From positions 89,537 through 153,536 of the forward strand of contig NZ_JACJSA010000020.1 in assembly GCF_014697545.1 (NCBI RefSeq): a stretch of 64,000 bases of DNA, written 5' to 3'. The notes under the pieces are model-generated. The model saw nothing but the letters and a program-made list of their open reading frames with translations. It had not been told where the DNA came from and ran no database searches. The DNA comes from Oscillatoria sp. FACHB-1407. GTDB taxonomy: Bacteria; Cyanobacteriota; Cyanobacteriia; Elainellales; Elainellaceae. Shown one piece after another: positions 25,872 to 35,089 of the stretch. Within the stretch, counting starts at the first letter, position 1. Every line of letters begins with the position of its first letter. A program made the position numbers and the translations under genes.

Positions 25872-27149
25872 ATGGCAATGACAGCGATGAATCAACCAAT
25901 GCAATGGGTTAGTGGATTGTCAACCCGTCCTTCGTTGGAAACGGCGATTAAAGAGGTGGTTGAGCAAACTCAGCGATCGCTGCAATCTCCTCCTGACCTA
26001 GGATTGGTATTTATCTCATCGGCGTTTGCCAGCGAATATTCTCGTCTGATGCCGTTGTTGCAAGAGTATCTGTCAGTACCCACGCTCATCGGTTGCAGTG
26101 GCGGTGGTGTGATTGGCATTGATGCAACTGGGCAAACTCAGGAAGTCGAAGAGGAAGCGGCGATCAGCCTGTGTTTAGCCTGTCTGCCCGATGTCAAAGT
26201 TCATGCCTTTCATATCGCACCGGACAACCTGCCGGATCTTGATAGTCCTCCCAGTGCATGGGTTGATCTGGTCGGAGTGCCTCCCCAGGATCAACCCCAG
26301 TTTGTTTTGCTGGCAGATCCCTTCTCATCGGGGATCAACGACTTGCTTCAAGGATTGGATTTTGCCTATCCGGGATCAGCCAAAATTGGTGGTTTAGCCA
26401 GCGTTGGAGCCATGCGCCAGAGTAGTGGGTTGTTCCACAACTACCAATTGCATCGCGAAGGGGTCGTAGGCGTTGCTCTGAGCGGAAACATTGTGTTGGA
26501 GACGATAGTAGCTCAGGGATGTCGCCCCATTGGGCAGCCTTATCAGGTGGTTGAGGGCGATCGCAACATCCTACTGAAATTGGAGGAAAATTTCCCCAAT
26601 CAGATCGGTGCTTCTGGGCAACCCCGCACCCCGCTAGAAATCTTGCAGGAGCTTTTTCAAGACCTGAGTGAAGATGATCGCCAATTGGCGCAGCACTCCC
26701 TGTTTGTTGGCGTTGCCCGCAATGAATTCAAGCAAAACCTGGAACATGGCGATTTTCTCATCCGCAATCTGTTGGGAGTAGATCCCCGCAATGGGGCGAT
26801 CGCCATCGGTGATCGGGTTCGTCCCGGTCAGCGAATTCAGTTTCACCTGCGCGATGCCCACACTTCTGCCGAAGATTTGGAGATGCTGCTAAAACGCTAC
26901 GACAACCAGCTATTGCTGGGGGCTGACTCTCCGACTCAAGCCTCGCCTGCGGGGGCGTTGATGTTTTCCTGTATGGGTAGGGGTGAAGGGCTCTATGGCA
27001 AAGCCAATTTCGACTCCCAACTGTTTAACCGCTATCTGAAAAACATCCCACTGAGTGGCTTCTTTTGTGGAGGGGAGATTGGTCCTGTTGGTGATGCCAC
27101 CTTTTTACATGGCTACACTTCGGTATTTGGCATCTGTCATCAACCGTAG
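25872..27149 (+). CDS. FIST-domain sensor protein
   Basis: A 425-residue protein with FIST_N (about 1-230: ISSAFASEYSRLMPLLQEYL, IGCSGGGVIGID) and FIST_C (about 240-420, ending near GAEIGPV-like GGEIGPVGDATFLHGYT). FIST domains are thought to sense small ligands such as amino acids. There is no output domain fused. The ATG at 25872 was used; the ATG at 25878 has better spacing from AAGGGA and is possible. Monocistronic, with the aldolase gene 75 bases downstream. Confidence 0.9.
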   Translation: MAMTAMNQPMQWVSGLSTRPSLETAIKEVVEQTQRSLQSPPDLGLVFISSAFASEYSRLMPLLQEYLSVPTLIGCSGGGVIGIDATGQTQEVEEEAAISLCLACLPDVKVHAFHIAPDNLPDLDSPPSAWVDLVGVPPQDQPQFVLLADPFSSGINDLLQGLDFAYPGSAKIGGLASVGAMRQSSGLFHNYQLHREGVVGVALSGNIVLETIVAQGCRPIGQPYQVVEGDRNILLKLEENFPNQIGASGQPRTPLEILQELFQDLSEDDRQLAQHSLFVGVARNEFKQNLEHGDFLIRNLLGVDPRNGAIAIGDRVRPGQRIQFHLRDAHTSAEDLEMLLKRYDNQLLLGADSPTQASPAGALMFSCMGRGEGLYGKANFDSQLFNRYLKNIPLSGFFCGGEIGPVGDATFLHGYTSVFGICHQP

Positions 27150-27223
27150 TGAGATTGGGAGCCAGCATTGCCTTAACCCCCTTAACTCCTCAGTCAAGAC
27201 TCTTAACTCTCCAGCGATAGACC

Positions 27224-28024
27224 ATGCCGTATGATGGACGCAGCATTCCATCTCAACGATCTATGTCTAAGTTTGAGTTCCCAACTCCCCCTGTATTTGA
27301 GCGGGTTGAAGATGAACGGCTACACCGCAAACAAAGGTTAGCCGCTGCGTTTCGGCTGTTTGCCCGTTATGGCTTTGACGAGGGAATTGCGGGTCATATC
27401 ACCGTGCGCGATCCCGAATTTGCTGATCATTTTTGGGTCAACCCTTTCGGTATGTATTTTGGGCATATTCGTGTGTCCGATTTGCTGCTGGTCAGCAGCG
27501 AAGGAGATGTCATAAAGGGCAATGGCTTTGTCAACGAAGCAGCATTTTGTATCCATGCCCCCGTTCATGCGGCGCGTCCCGATGTAGTTGCAGCAGCGCA
27601 CTCTCACTCGACCTATGGCAAGTTATGGTCAGCCTTTGGACGATTGTTAGACCCGCTAACCCAGGATGCCTGTGCGTTTTATGAAGACCATGCGGTGTTT
27701 AACGATTACACAGGTGTTGTTTTAAAGACATCTGAGGGAGAGAGAATTGCCAGCACTTTGGGCGATCGCAAAGCTCTCATTCTGCAAAATCACGGCTTAT
27801 TGACGGTCGGGCACACAGTGGATGAGGCGGCCTGGTGGTTCATCACGATGGAGCGCAGTTGTCAAGTGCAAGTCATGGCAGAATCCATCGGTAACCCCCA
27901 CAAAATTGCGCCAGACGTAGCACGCCTGACGCAGACTCAAGTGGGTACTCCTCATTTGGGTTGGTTTTGTTTTCAACCGCTCTACGACAAGATTGTTCGA
28001 GAAGAGCCTGATTTTTTGGATTAA
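27224..28024 (+). CDS. Class II aldolase/adducin-family protein
   Basis: A 266-residue protein (an internal ATG at 27263 is an alternative start). The fold has RLFARYGFDEGIAGHITVRD near the start, the metal-binding AHSHSTYG (His pair) in the middle and LQNHGLLTVG further on, the usual signature. Family members are zinc-dependent sugar-phosphate aldolases or are catalytically lost. The substrate is not clear. The gene lies tail-to-tail with the next gene, four bases apart. Confidence 0.9.
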   Translation: MPYDGRSIPSQRSMSKFEFPTPPVFERVEDERLHRKQRLAAAFRLFARYGFDEGIAGHITVRDPEFADHFWVNPFGMYFGHIRVSDLLLVSSEGDVIKGNGFVNEAAFCIHAPVHAARPDVVAAAHSHSTYGKLWSAFGRLLDPLTQDACAFYEDHAVFNDYTGVVLKTSEGERIASTLGDRKALILQNHGLLTVGHTVDEAAWWFITMERSCQVQVMAESIGNPHKIAPDVARLTQTQVGTPHLGWFCFQPLYDKIVREEPDFLD

Positions 28025-28027
28025 GGA

Positions 28028-28576
28028 TTATGTGTTGGAGGGTGAGGGGCGATCGTCATTTAAGATTGCTCCTACATAAGTTCCACCGACAAAGGAAATG
28101 CCACCATAGGACGACAGCAGCTTGTTGACATCCGATTCAGACAGGTTGAAGTTTTCGTCCGGTGTTGAGACGGTTAATCCAGAGATCGTCGGGTTGTCAA
28201 AGGTAAAGGATTCATCCGGTTCATAGTCTGTGTCGTCCATACTCTGAGGAAGTCGCACTGTGACGGTTCCATCCAGATGAACTGCCATGTCTAAAGACCC
28301 ATAGCTAAAATCATCCGGTGTGGCTAAAGAACGGCTGTCCAGAGTACTTGTGATTGAAAGAAAAGAGCTATGTAAGTCTGCGTTGGGATAGGCAGCTTGA
28401 ATAGCTGTAATTAGATCAGGTGGAATGTTGATGGAAGTGTCCATTCCCGAAGACAAATCCGTTCCTTCGTAAAACACATTCTGGAACAGTGGCAAATTGA
28501 GAACAATTGGCATCTTCTGTGTCGATCCTCGTAAAGGGCTTGAAACGACGTCTGCTGAGTCAGCAGAGGAGTTCAT
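28028..28576 (-). CDS. Hypothetical protein whose start codon lies at a MITE edge
   Basis: A 182-residue protein if translation starts at the ATG at 28576. It is acidic and Asp/Ser-rich, with beta-like stretches (DMAVHLDGTVTVRLP, FTFDNPTISGLTVST). No signal peptide or known domain was recognised. The ATG is made by the junction with the 105-base MITE copy 28576-28680, and the frame continues into the MITE to 28660. The original upstream region was therefore displaced or replaced by the insertion. Confidence 0.55.
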   Translation of the reverse strand: MNSSADSADVVSSPLRGSTQKMPIVLNLPLFQNVFYEGTDLSSGMDTSINIPPDLITAIQAAYPNADLHSSFLSITSTLDSRSLATPDDFSYGSLDMAVHLDGTVTVRLPQSMDDTDYEPDESFTFDNPTISGLTVSTPDENFNLSESDVNKLLSSYGGISFVGGTYVGAILNDDRPSPSNT

Positions 28577-28680
28577 ATAGCTTTGGTCAGAAAGCTTAAG
28601 GCAAAGGCAATGGCTCAAATCCTGATTCTGGGGGAGCTTTCCGACTTGCCTCCGCCCCATAGCATATGGCTACGGCTATA
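28576..28680 (+). mobile_element. 105-base MITE-like repeat, copy 1
   Basis: Begins TATAGCTTTGGTCAGAAAGC and ends GGCTACGGCTATA, so TATAGC/GCTATA are its inverted ends and TA may be the duplicated target. Near-identical copies are at 28828-28929 and 45160-45264. Confidence 0.85.
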
Positions 28681-28935
28681 GTTCCTCAGAAAGTACCGAA
28701 TTCTACGGAGATTTTTGATTATCTACATGTAATCTTTAGATTTATTCGTGCTAGAGAATTTAGAGTACAGGATGTATAGCATTCAGGTCAGTTGGGCAAA
28801 CCCTGAATTCTCTGTCGTTTGCACTAATATAGGTGTGGTCAGAAAGCGTAAGGCAAAGGCAATGGCTCAAACCCTGGATGGGAAGGCTTCTGACTCGTCT
28901 CCGCCCTATCAAATGTGGCTACGGCTATATCCGTT
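28577..28935. other. Region made largely of two MITE copies
   Basis: Between the 28028 gene and the DUF1574 gene. Apart from MITE copies 1 and 2 and about 145 bases of AT-rich sequence between them, no gene was seen. Confidence 0.5.
28828..28929 (+). mobile_element. MITE-like repeat, copy 2
   Basis: About 102 bases, from TATAGGTGTGGTCAGAAAGC to CTACGGCTATA. It matches copy 1 in the same direction and ends seven bases from the stop codon of the DUF1574 gene. Confidence 0.85.
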
Positions 28936-31900
28936 TTAGGGCAACCAGGGGATCATTGGGTCTTGTGCAAGGCGGGTCGAGACGGCTTGTGCCCCATAGC
29001 GGTTTAGGTGGCTGGGATCAGAGAAGTAGGTGTAGCGATCGACCCACTGTTCACCCAGGTCACGGAAGATCAACCCCTGCTGAGTCAGCGACACGTTCAG
29101 CATGTACTGCCTGAATTCTTGCTCGTGTTGCAAGCGCACGGGGTCAAGATAGTCATCGGTCAACGGCAGATTTACAAACACAACCGGGACATTGTGCGAT
29201 CGCGTGTAGTTGAGCAAGTTTTGTAGAGCGATCGCCTGTTTGCCCTCAATCTGAAAATCCTTGTAGTCGCTGTCATAGGCTCCGGCGACTCTGGCATATT
29301 GCTGATAATACGTGGCGGGATTGAATCGCACAGCCAGAGGCAAAAATCCATTCACATCAATCAACCCCTGACCTGCATTGGCTAACGACTGCGGGTCATT
29401 GGGGTCTTCTCCAGTCGGCACGATGGGGGATGGCTCTGGTAGCCATGCGGTAAGCCCCTGCTGCACCATTGCTTTGAGGCGATCGCGATCGGTGTGAGCA
29501 GCAGACATACTGGCAAGGCGATCGCTAAGCCATCCATCAATTTCTTGATAGCTTGCCGTTAACGAGGCTCCAAACCCCTCGGTTCCTGCAACGCCCGGCA
29601 TTTCTGTTTCACTCAGTTGGGTTTCTTCAGCTGAGAGGTTGGGGTTTTCCTGAACGATAGCGCGATAGCCCTCTGACAGCACAACGCCGTTGTAGGTGAC
29701 GTCCAACGTGCTGCTGTTAAAGGCGCGGGCTCCATCTGCCCAGATGATCAACCGGGGCAACTGATCTGGGGTGAGAATGCGCCGCACAATTAGATCAATG
29801 ACTTGAGCGGTTGCCCCATTCACCCCATAGTTAAACACACTGACGTCGGTGTAACCTAATTTCTCCAGTTCTTGCTTTAACACAACAGGGTCAACTCCCC
29901 GCAAAGCTCTGGAACTGCCGACGATTAATACATCGGTTGGGCCTGAGTCGAGCGTGAGTTGGTGATAAAGCGCAACTTTTTGATCAAGCTGTTCGCTGTT
30001 GAAGGTGGGAAAGGGAGACTCTGCGGCTAATGCTGAGGCGTTTGCAGGGGCTTCGGCTAACGGAGTTTCCTCGATGAAGGTGTCTTCATCCGTCAACACA
30101 GGACTGATGGGAGTGGTCGTGTCGGGGGAGGTTTCCGGCAGGGGAACAGCGACCACAGGCGGTGAGACGACCTGGGTTACAGATTGGCGTTCTTTCAGGT
30201 GGTGCAGCAGGCGATCGCCCTGGAAGGTCAACAAAATCCCGATTGTGCCCCAAATCAGAGCCACTTTTGCCCCCTGATAGTGAGATGGGGTATAGCGACT
30301 CAAAGCCGATTCTTCAGGGGCAGGGGACACCAGGGTTTGGTTTTCGGGTAGGGGCGCAAACAACTGCGATCGCACCAGAGCCATCTGCATCTTTTGCCCC
30401 AATTTCTCGCGGAATGTTTTCCAGGCATCGCGCAGATCGGCGGGGGTCAACTCAGACCGCAAAATCTCATCGCTGGATTGAGCGACCAGATCGGCAACAT
30501 AGACATCCGTTGCGGCAAACTCTGGAGCGGGTTCTGGGACGAGACGGTTGCGCGATCCCCAGTCTACGCCGTAACTCCAGAGAGGACGCTTTTGCCCCGC
30601 TCGTCGCCCATAGATGCGAATCCCCAAAATGCCAGGAAGATGGAACCGCTTCAGCAGTTTGACAATGGTGCTGCTGACTCGCTGCTGATCTGGGCAAACG
30701 GGAGCATCGGTCATGATGTGCAGCAAATCCTCGCGCTGCAACAGTTGGATGCGAATCCCCCCGGTGGCGATTTGTTGGTCAAGATCAGGATTGAGCGCAC
30801 ACAGCAGCAAGAAGGCGATCGCATCCCAATCCCCCTGTTGTGCCAGGGTTAAGGTGGGTTCCGCCAGGGCAGCGTGTTCAGCAGCAGGCAGGTTTAGCCA
30901 ATCGATCCAGGCGGGTGCTTCTTCCCCAATGGCCTGTCCATAGATCGTTGCTGCTTGAATACCCTGTGGTCCCAGGGTTTCCAGGAGTGGCGCGATAATT
31001 GCCCGTACCGTTGCCTGATCCGGTGCCTCAGTGGTCGAAATACGAGGATTCAGACAACATGAGAGATGCAACGTTGCATCTCTGAGGGTGCTGGTTGACA
31101 GTTGAATGTCGCGATCGCTCAGGGCATGGCGCAGAAGTCGGGCGATCGCCCCGACATCACCCCAGCGTGCCCGTTCCCGCAGCATCTCCACAGGAGGGGT
31201 CAAGTCTACACGCAAAAGCCAGTCGGGTTCTGCCTCCCCGGTCACCTGAATGCAGATCACCGCATCGCGAAAATCATCTAACTCCAGATCGCGCAACTGC
31301 CGCGCCATTGGCTCCCCAATCGCAACAGGGTCAGGACTATAGAGCGACTCGCAGACGATCCAGAGCCGTCGCGTCGAAACTCGACTCACCGACACCGTAT
31401 TCAATAAACCGGGGGTGGGAACGGTGGTTTCAAAGGGCAAAGTTTTAACGCTGACTCTGACGGCAATGCCCAGTGTGCTGATGCGCTCACTCAGGTAACG
31501 GGCGATCGCATTGGGATGTCCTCGTTTTGCTTGGCTGCGAGTAGAGAGCACGATGGCTCCCCCCGTTGCATCAGACGTTCTAACTGAGGCCGCATCAGGG
31601 GCGATTGTAGCGGTGTGGGTTCCCGTTGAGCGGGTGGCGGTGGATAGAGCCAGTCTGGAGTTAGCCCGATATTGTTTTAGCTGCTCCAGATGGCGATCGA
31701 GTTGGTCGAGATGAATCCGATAAGACCAGGCAGGTCGCTCCTCACCCAGCGTGCGCCCATAGAGCAACACCTGATAAATCGGTGGATGGTCTGCGGGCAA
31801 AAAACTGTTGATGTCGGTCTGATATAGCGCAGGGATCAGTCGATTGAGGGCGATCGCTCGATTGAGGCAGGGCTTGCTCTCACACAACACATGCAAGTGG

Positions 31901-32016
31901 TTGCCTTTGATCCGAAACTGCACCCAAATGCCACCACGCTCAAGCATTCGGCGCAACCACTGCGCCAAAGGGGATTTGTCATTAGAAGGGGACTGCTCTG
32001 ATGCCGAATTCAACAT
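28936..32016 (-). CDS. DUF1574 protein: repeated N-terminal domains, membrane helix, SGNH-like hydrolase domain
   Basis: A 1026-residue protein. The N-terminal 500 residues hold four related blocks, each with a beta strand, a helix and a closing motif of the form IYGRxxGExxPxW (LYGRTLGEERPAW, TGEAEPDW, IYGQAIGEEAPAW, IYGRRAGQKRPLW). A membrane helix at about 590 (VALIWGTIGILLTF) is followed by a Ser/Pro linker and a C-terminal SGNH-type domain: LIVGSSRALRGVD (catalytic-like Ser), FNYGVNGATAQ and DPSHLN (Asp-His pair). Such proteins occur in cyanobacteria; the natural substrate is unknown. The C-terminal domain probably lies outside the cytoplasm. Confidence 0.88.
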   Translation of the reverse strand: MLNSASEQSPSNDKSPLAQWLRRMLERGGIWVQFRIKGNHLHVLCESKPCLNRAIALNRLIPALYQTDINSFLPADHPPIYQVLLYGRTLGEERPAWSYRIHLDQLDRHLEQLKQYRANSRLALSTATRSTGTHTATIAPDAASVRTSDATGGAIVLSTRSQAKRGHPNAIARYLSERISTLGIAVRVSVKTLPFETTVPTPGLLNTVSVSRVSTRRLWIVCESLYSPDPVAIGEPMARQLRDLELDDFRDAVICIQVTGEAEPDWLLRVDLTPPVEMLRERARWGDVGAIARLLRHALSDRDIQLSTSTLRDATLHLSCCLNPRISTTEAPDQATVRAIIAPLLETLGPQGIQAATIYGQAIGEEAPAWIDWLNLPAAEHAALAEPTLTLAQQGDWDAIAFLLLCALNPDLDQQIATGGIRIQLLQREDLLHIMTDAPVCPDQQRVSSTIVKLLKRFHLPGILGIRIYGRRAGQKRPLWSYGVDWGSRNRLVPEPAPEFAATDVYVADLVAQSSDEILRSELTPADLRDAWKTFREKLGQKMQMALVRSQLFAPLPENQTLVSPAPEESALSRYTPSHYQGAKVALIWGTIGILLTFQGDRLLHHLKERQSVTQVVSPPVVAVPLPETSPDTTTPISPVLTDEDTFIEETPLAEAPANASALAAESPFPTFNSEQLDQKVALYHQLTLDSGPTDVLIVGSSRALRGVDPVVLKQELEKLGYTDVSVFNYGVNGATAQVIDLIVRRILTPDQLPRLIIWADGARAFNSSTLDVTYNGVVLSEGYRAIVQENPNLSAEETQLSETEMPGVAGTEGFGASLTASYQEIDGWLSDRLASMSAAHTDRDRLKAMVQQGLTAWLPEPSPIVPTGEDPNDPQSLANAGQGLIDVNGFLPLAVRFNPATYYQQYARVAGAYDSDYKDFQIEGKQAIALQNLLNYTRSHNVPVVFVNLPLTDDYLDPVRLQHEQEFRQYMLNVSLTQQGLIFRDLGEQWVDRYTYFSDPSHLNRYGAQAVSTRLAQDPMIPWLP

Positions 32017-32147
32017 TCGTGGTTTGATTGAGCGGGTTTAAGTGAAATGGCTTAAGTCTGATTTTTAAATACGATAGCTAAAAGCCAGGAGCGATCGCGT
32101 GATTTTGCCTTATAGGGATACCATACTATTGACTGTTTTCAACAGAA

Positions 32148-32771
32148 TTACGTTTTTTTAACACGCAATCGTCCCAAATATTCCTCATTCTGACGGTTTG
32201 CAACGGAATCCGTCACGTTCTTCAGTGACAGAATTTCAAAATCAGGACTAAATCGCTGATGAATCTCGTCTACGCGACCGCCAAAAGGGGGACCATCGGG
32301 GCGATCGTGCAACCAAAATAGGGCGATCAGTTCCCCATGAGGACGCAACAGATCCCTGACCAGATGCACGTAGGCAGAGCGTAGTTCCAGGGGAATAGCG
32401 CAAAAACAGGTGTGCTCCAGAACATAATCAAACTGATTGGCAAACTCGTGAGGTAGCTCAAAAATATCGCGTTGTAGAAATTGGGCAGAAATCTCCTGTG
32501 CCTCTGCTAAAGCAGTTGATTGGGCAATCGCAGACGGAGCAAAATCAAACCCAACCACTTCAAATCCGTGCTTGGCGAACCAGAGGGCATCATGTCCTTT
32601 TCCTGATCCTAAAACTGCCATCCGTCCGGGCGGAGGTGCATCTGCTGATTGCAACAACTGGACGAAGGGAGGAGCAGGTTGCCCCAAATCCCATCGGGTT
32701 GATCCGGTTTGATAACGTTCCTCCCAAAAGTGAGGGGAACGAGGAGTAGAGATAGGCGATGGCTCAGACAT
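32148..32771 (-). CDS. SAM-dependent methyltransferase, TPMT-like
   Basis: A 207-residue protein with HFWEERYQTGSTRWDLGQP near the start, then MAVLGSGKGHDALWFA (SAM-binding loop) and VVGFDFAPSAI. These features match thiopurine-type methyltransferases, including members that methylate thiols or halides. The substrate is not known. The gene is preceded by a purine-rich stretch at about 32769-32850 and is divergent from exbB. Confidence 0.85.
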   Translation of the reverse strand: MSEPSPISTPRSPHFWEERYQTGSTRWDLGQPAPPFVQLLQSADAPPPGRMAVLGSGKGHDALWFAKHGFEVVGFDFAPSAIAQSTALAEAQEISAQFLQRDIFELPHEFANQFDYVLEHTCFCAIPLELRSAYVHLVRDLLRPHGELIALFWLHDRPDGPPFGGRVDEIHQRFSPDFEILSLKNVTDSVANRQNEEYLGRLRVKKT

Positions 32772-33412
32772 AGGAAAAGACGAAGGAAAAGAGAAGACGG
32801 AAAAAGGAAAAGAGAAGAGAGAAGAAGGAAAAAAGAGACATTTGCCACGGGTCTTGACTTAACCAGAAACACCCGTACTTGGAACTGATGCGAAGCGGGT
32901 CTTTGGGTTCACTGAAACACCTTCTGCTAGGGGGTTTGGGGGAGACTCCCCCAATGCCTGGTTCTCAACCTTATTCAGTAACCGAGTGTCTCATTAACAG
33001 AGCAAAGATGTGTGTACACCGTAGCTTAGAAAGGGGGCTTCCAGAATTTTCCCTTTTTAAGAGGGGCTAAGGGGGAGAACAAAGTTTTAGGCTTCAAGTG
33101 CATCAGGCCTATCTGTATTCAGCAACACCGATAAAGGATGGTTCAGAATTTAGGGTTAGCGTGTGCATTAGAGGCAGAGCCTCCGTCACTCCATTTCTAA
33201 GCAAGAGTTTGGCAACGAGGTTTGTAAGAAATTTGTTGACAAAGAGAGTGACCGAAGAGGGATAAACGACAATACTTCTCAATTAAGTGAATTAATTTCA
33301 AGTTAGGATCTTCATTACCCTTTCTTAACCAGGGTGACAGGTAATTCAGGTATGCTAACGGTGAATACCCCGATTTGTTAAGCTTTCCAAACTCTCAACC
33401 CTGCCGAATTTT
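32772..33412. other. Divergent intergenic region with purine-rich tract and G/C hairpins
   Basis: No gene seen. A tract of G and A runs from 32772 to about 32846 on the plus strand. A GGGGGTTTGGGGGAGACTCCC hairpin-like block lies near 32929-32950, similar in style to the dispersed double-hairpin elements. The 3' part should carry the promoter for exbB. Confidence 0.45.
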
Positions 33413-34108
33413 ATGTCTACTTTGTTTGAATTGGTTGTCAAAGGTGGTCCTGTTATGATCCCCTTGGTGGGGTTGTCTGTCGCCACGATCGCCTGTGGTT
33501 TGGAACGAAGCTGGTTCTGGTACAAGTTTTTGTCTCAAGAAAAGCGTATTGTTCACGATGTATTAGAAGCCGCTCGCTACGATCTTGACAAGGCAGCATC
33601 GATCGCTGAACGAGCGCAAGATCTCCCCATTGGCCGCTTTCTGTTAGCTCCGTTGAAGTTGAAAAATGCCAGTGCTGAAACTTTTCGGCTAGCCATGGAG
33701 GCGGCGGGCGATCGCGAGTTTGCCCAGATGCGAAAGGGAGACAAGCTCCTGGAAACTGTGGTGGCACTTGCTCCATTGTTAGGTCTGTTGGGAACGGTAA
33801 CGGGTCTAATCAATACCTTCAACAACCTCAATGTGGGCGGCGGTGGTACAACCGAGCAAGCAACGGCAGCAGCAGCGGGGATTGGGGAAGCGTTGATCAC
33901 GACCGCAGCAGGAATGATTGTTGCAATCATTGCTCTGGGATTTTTTCGGGCGTTGGTTTCACTCCAATCTCAGCAGATGGACTACTTTTCCAATGTCGGG
34001 TCTGAGTTAGAGCTGATCTACCGTCAAGATTGGTATGAGCCTGCTCTGATAGAAGAAGACAAAGAGCATAACGTCCTCACTGCTAGTGGTGTTGGTCATG
34101 GCTCCTGA
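33413..34108 (+). CDS. exbB: ExbB/TolQ/MotA-family proton channel subunit
   Basis: A 231-residue protein with three membrane helices. The first is MIPLVGLSVATIACGLERSW, and the conserved section LLGLLGTVTGLINTFNNL lines the channel. It forms a pentamer around ExbD and uses the proton gradient to power a periplasm-spanning partner. Two exbD genes follow on the same strand, and a TonB-like gene is on the other strand beyond them, so all four probably work together. Confidence 0.92.
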   Translation: MSTLFELVVKGGPVMIPLVGLSVATIACGLERSWFWYKFLSQEKRIVHDVLEAARYDLDKAASIAERAQDLPIGRFLLAPLKLKNASAETFRLAMEAAGDREFAQMRKGDKLLETVVALAPLLGLLGTVTGLINTFNNLNVGGGGTTEQATAAAAGIGEALITTAAGMIVAIIALGFFRALVSLQSQQMDYFSNVGSELELIYRQDWYEPALIEEDKEHNVLTASGVGHGS

Positions 34109-34132
34109 TCGAGGAAGTTGAGCGATCGCATT

Positions 34133-34543
34133 ATGAGATTCAGAGACCGCAACAAAAACTCTCAAATGCTTGAGATTGAGTTGACCCCAATGCTCAACGT
34201 GATGATGGGCATTCTGGCATTCTTTGTCATGATCACGATGACTCTAACTGTAGAACAAGGGGTTGAGGTTGAGTTACCTAACAGTGCTGAGAATGCTCCT
34301 CCCACTACAGCGGAACCTGACCCTCTAATCGTACAATTAGACGCTCAGGGACAGCTATTGCTCAACAATCAACCTTTCACCGAAGACCAACTATCTCCTC
34401 AAATTCAGGCTTATCTGACTAGTAATCGTGCGGGATTTGTAGTTCTGCAAGCCTCACCTGACTTGCCTTATGAGCAGGTAATCAGACTGTTGGGAGATTT
34501 GAAGGAAATTGGGGGCGATCGCGTTTCCCTGGCAATCGAATAG
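34133..34543 (+). CDS. exbD: ExbD-family protein with Asn in place of the channel Asp
   Basis: A 136-residue protein with one N-terminal membrane helix and a periplasmic domain ending in IGGDRVSLAIE. At the channel position it reads ELTPMLNVMMGILAFF; the usual ExbD/TolR motif is xxTPxIDVxxxLL. The codon is AAC, so Asn replaces the proton-carrying Asp. The ATG at 34133 gives the family's normal MRFR start; a TTG at 34118 is also open. The next gene is a second ExbD that keeps the Asp. Confidence 0.88.
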   Translation: MRFRDRNKNSQMLEIELTPMLNVMMGILAFFVMITMTLTVEQGVEVELPNSAENAPPTTAEPDPLIVQLDAQGQLLLNNQPFTEDQLSPQIQAYLTSNRAGFVVLQASPDLPYEQVIRLLGDLKEIGGDRVSLAIE

Positions 34544-34572
34544 AGAAATTTTAGCCACCCGATTTGACAATC

Positions 34573-35007
34573 ATGCGGTTTAACAATCGACAGGGTAACA
34601 AAGACTTACCACAAGTCAATCTAATTCCCATGATGGACGTGCTGATGACCGTTCTGACTTTTTTCATCATTGTTTCAATGACGCTGACAGGTCAGGTTGT
34701 CAATGTTTTCTTGCCAGAGGCAAACTCATCTGGGGGTGAAGGACAAGGAGAGGGGGAAGATGCCTCAATGGCACAGCTTGTTGTGGGTCTGAATGCAGAA
34801 AAGCAAATCTTACTCAGCAATCAAGTCGCAACTACTGACCAACTAGTGCAAGAAATGCAAACCTACTTTCAGGAAAACCCAGAAGGAATGGTAACCCTCA
34901 AAGCCGATCGCTCACTAACCTACCGGGATGTAGCAGATGTGCTCAAAGTCATGCGAGATGTCGGGGGTGGTCGTGTTTCTCTGGGTGTCGAAAGTACTGC
35001 AAATTAG
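34573..35007 (+). CDS. exbD: ExbD-family proton channel subunit
   Basis: A 144-residue ExbD with NLIPMMDVLMTVLTFFII, the helix that carries the conserved Asp, and a periplasmic domain ending GGGRVSLGVE. The start MRFNN matches the neighbouring ExbD. It lies about 30 bases after the first ExbD, so both are made from the same message as ExbB and may form a mixed dimer. Confidence 0.92.
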   Translation: MRFNNRQGNKDLPQVNLIPMMDVLMTVLTFFIIVSMTLTGQVVNVFLPEANSSGGEGQGEGEDASMAQLVVGLNAEKQILLSNQVATTDQLVQEMQTYFQENPEGMVTLKADRSLTYRDVADVLKVMRDVGGGRVSLGVESTAN

Positions 35008-35043
35008 GTACAGCAACCGCCAGGAGGCTAAAGCCGTAATCTC

Positions 35044-35074
35044 CATCTCCAATTGCTCAAAGCAATTGGAGATG
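35044..35074. terminator. Perfect hairpin between convergent exbD and TonB-like genes
   Basis: CATCTCCAATTGC, loop TCAAA, then GCAATTGGAGATG: a perfect 13-base stem. It sits between two genes that end towards each other, so a two-way terminator is likely. No long T run follows on the plus strand. Confidence 0.75.
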
Positions 35075-35089
35075 TCGTTCTTTGGGGAA

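Noticed and set aside
30162..30852. Plus-strand frames of 152-166 codons inside the DUF1574 gene
   Set aside because: Covered by the 1026-residue gene on the other strand; low-quality composition.
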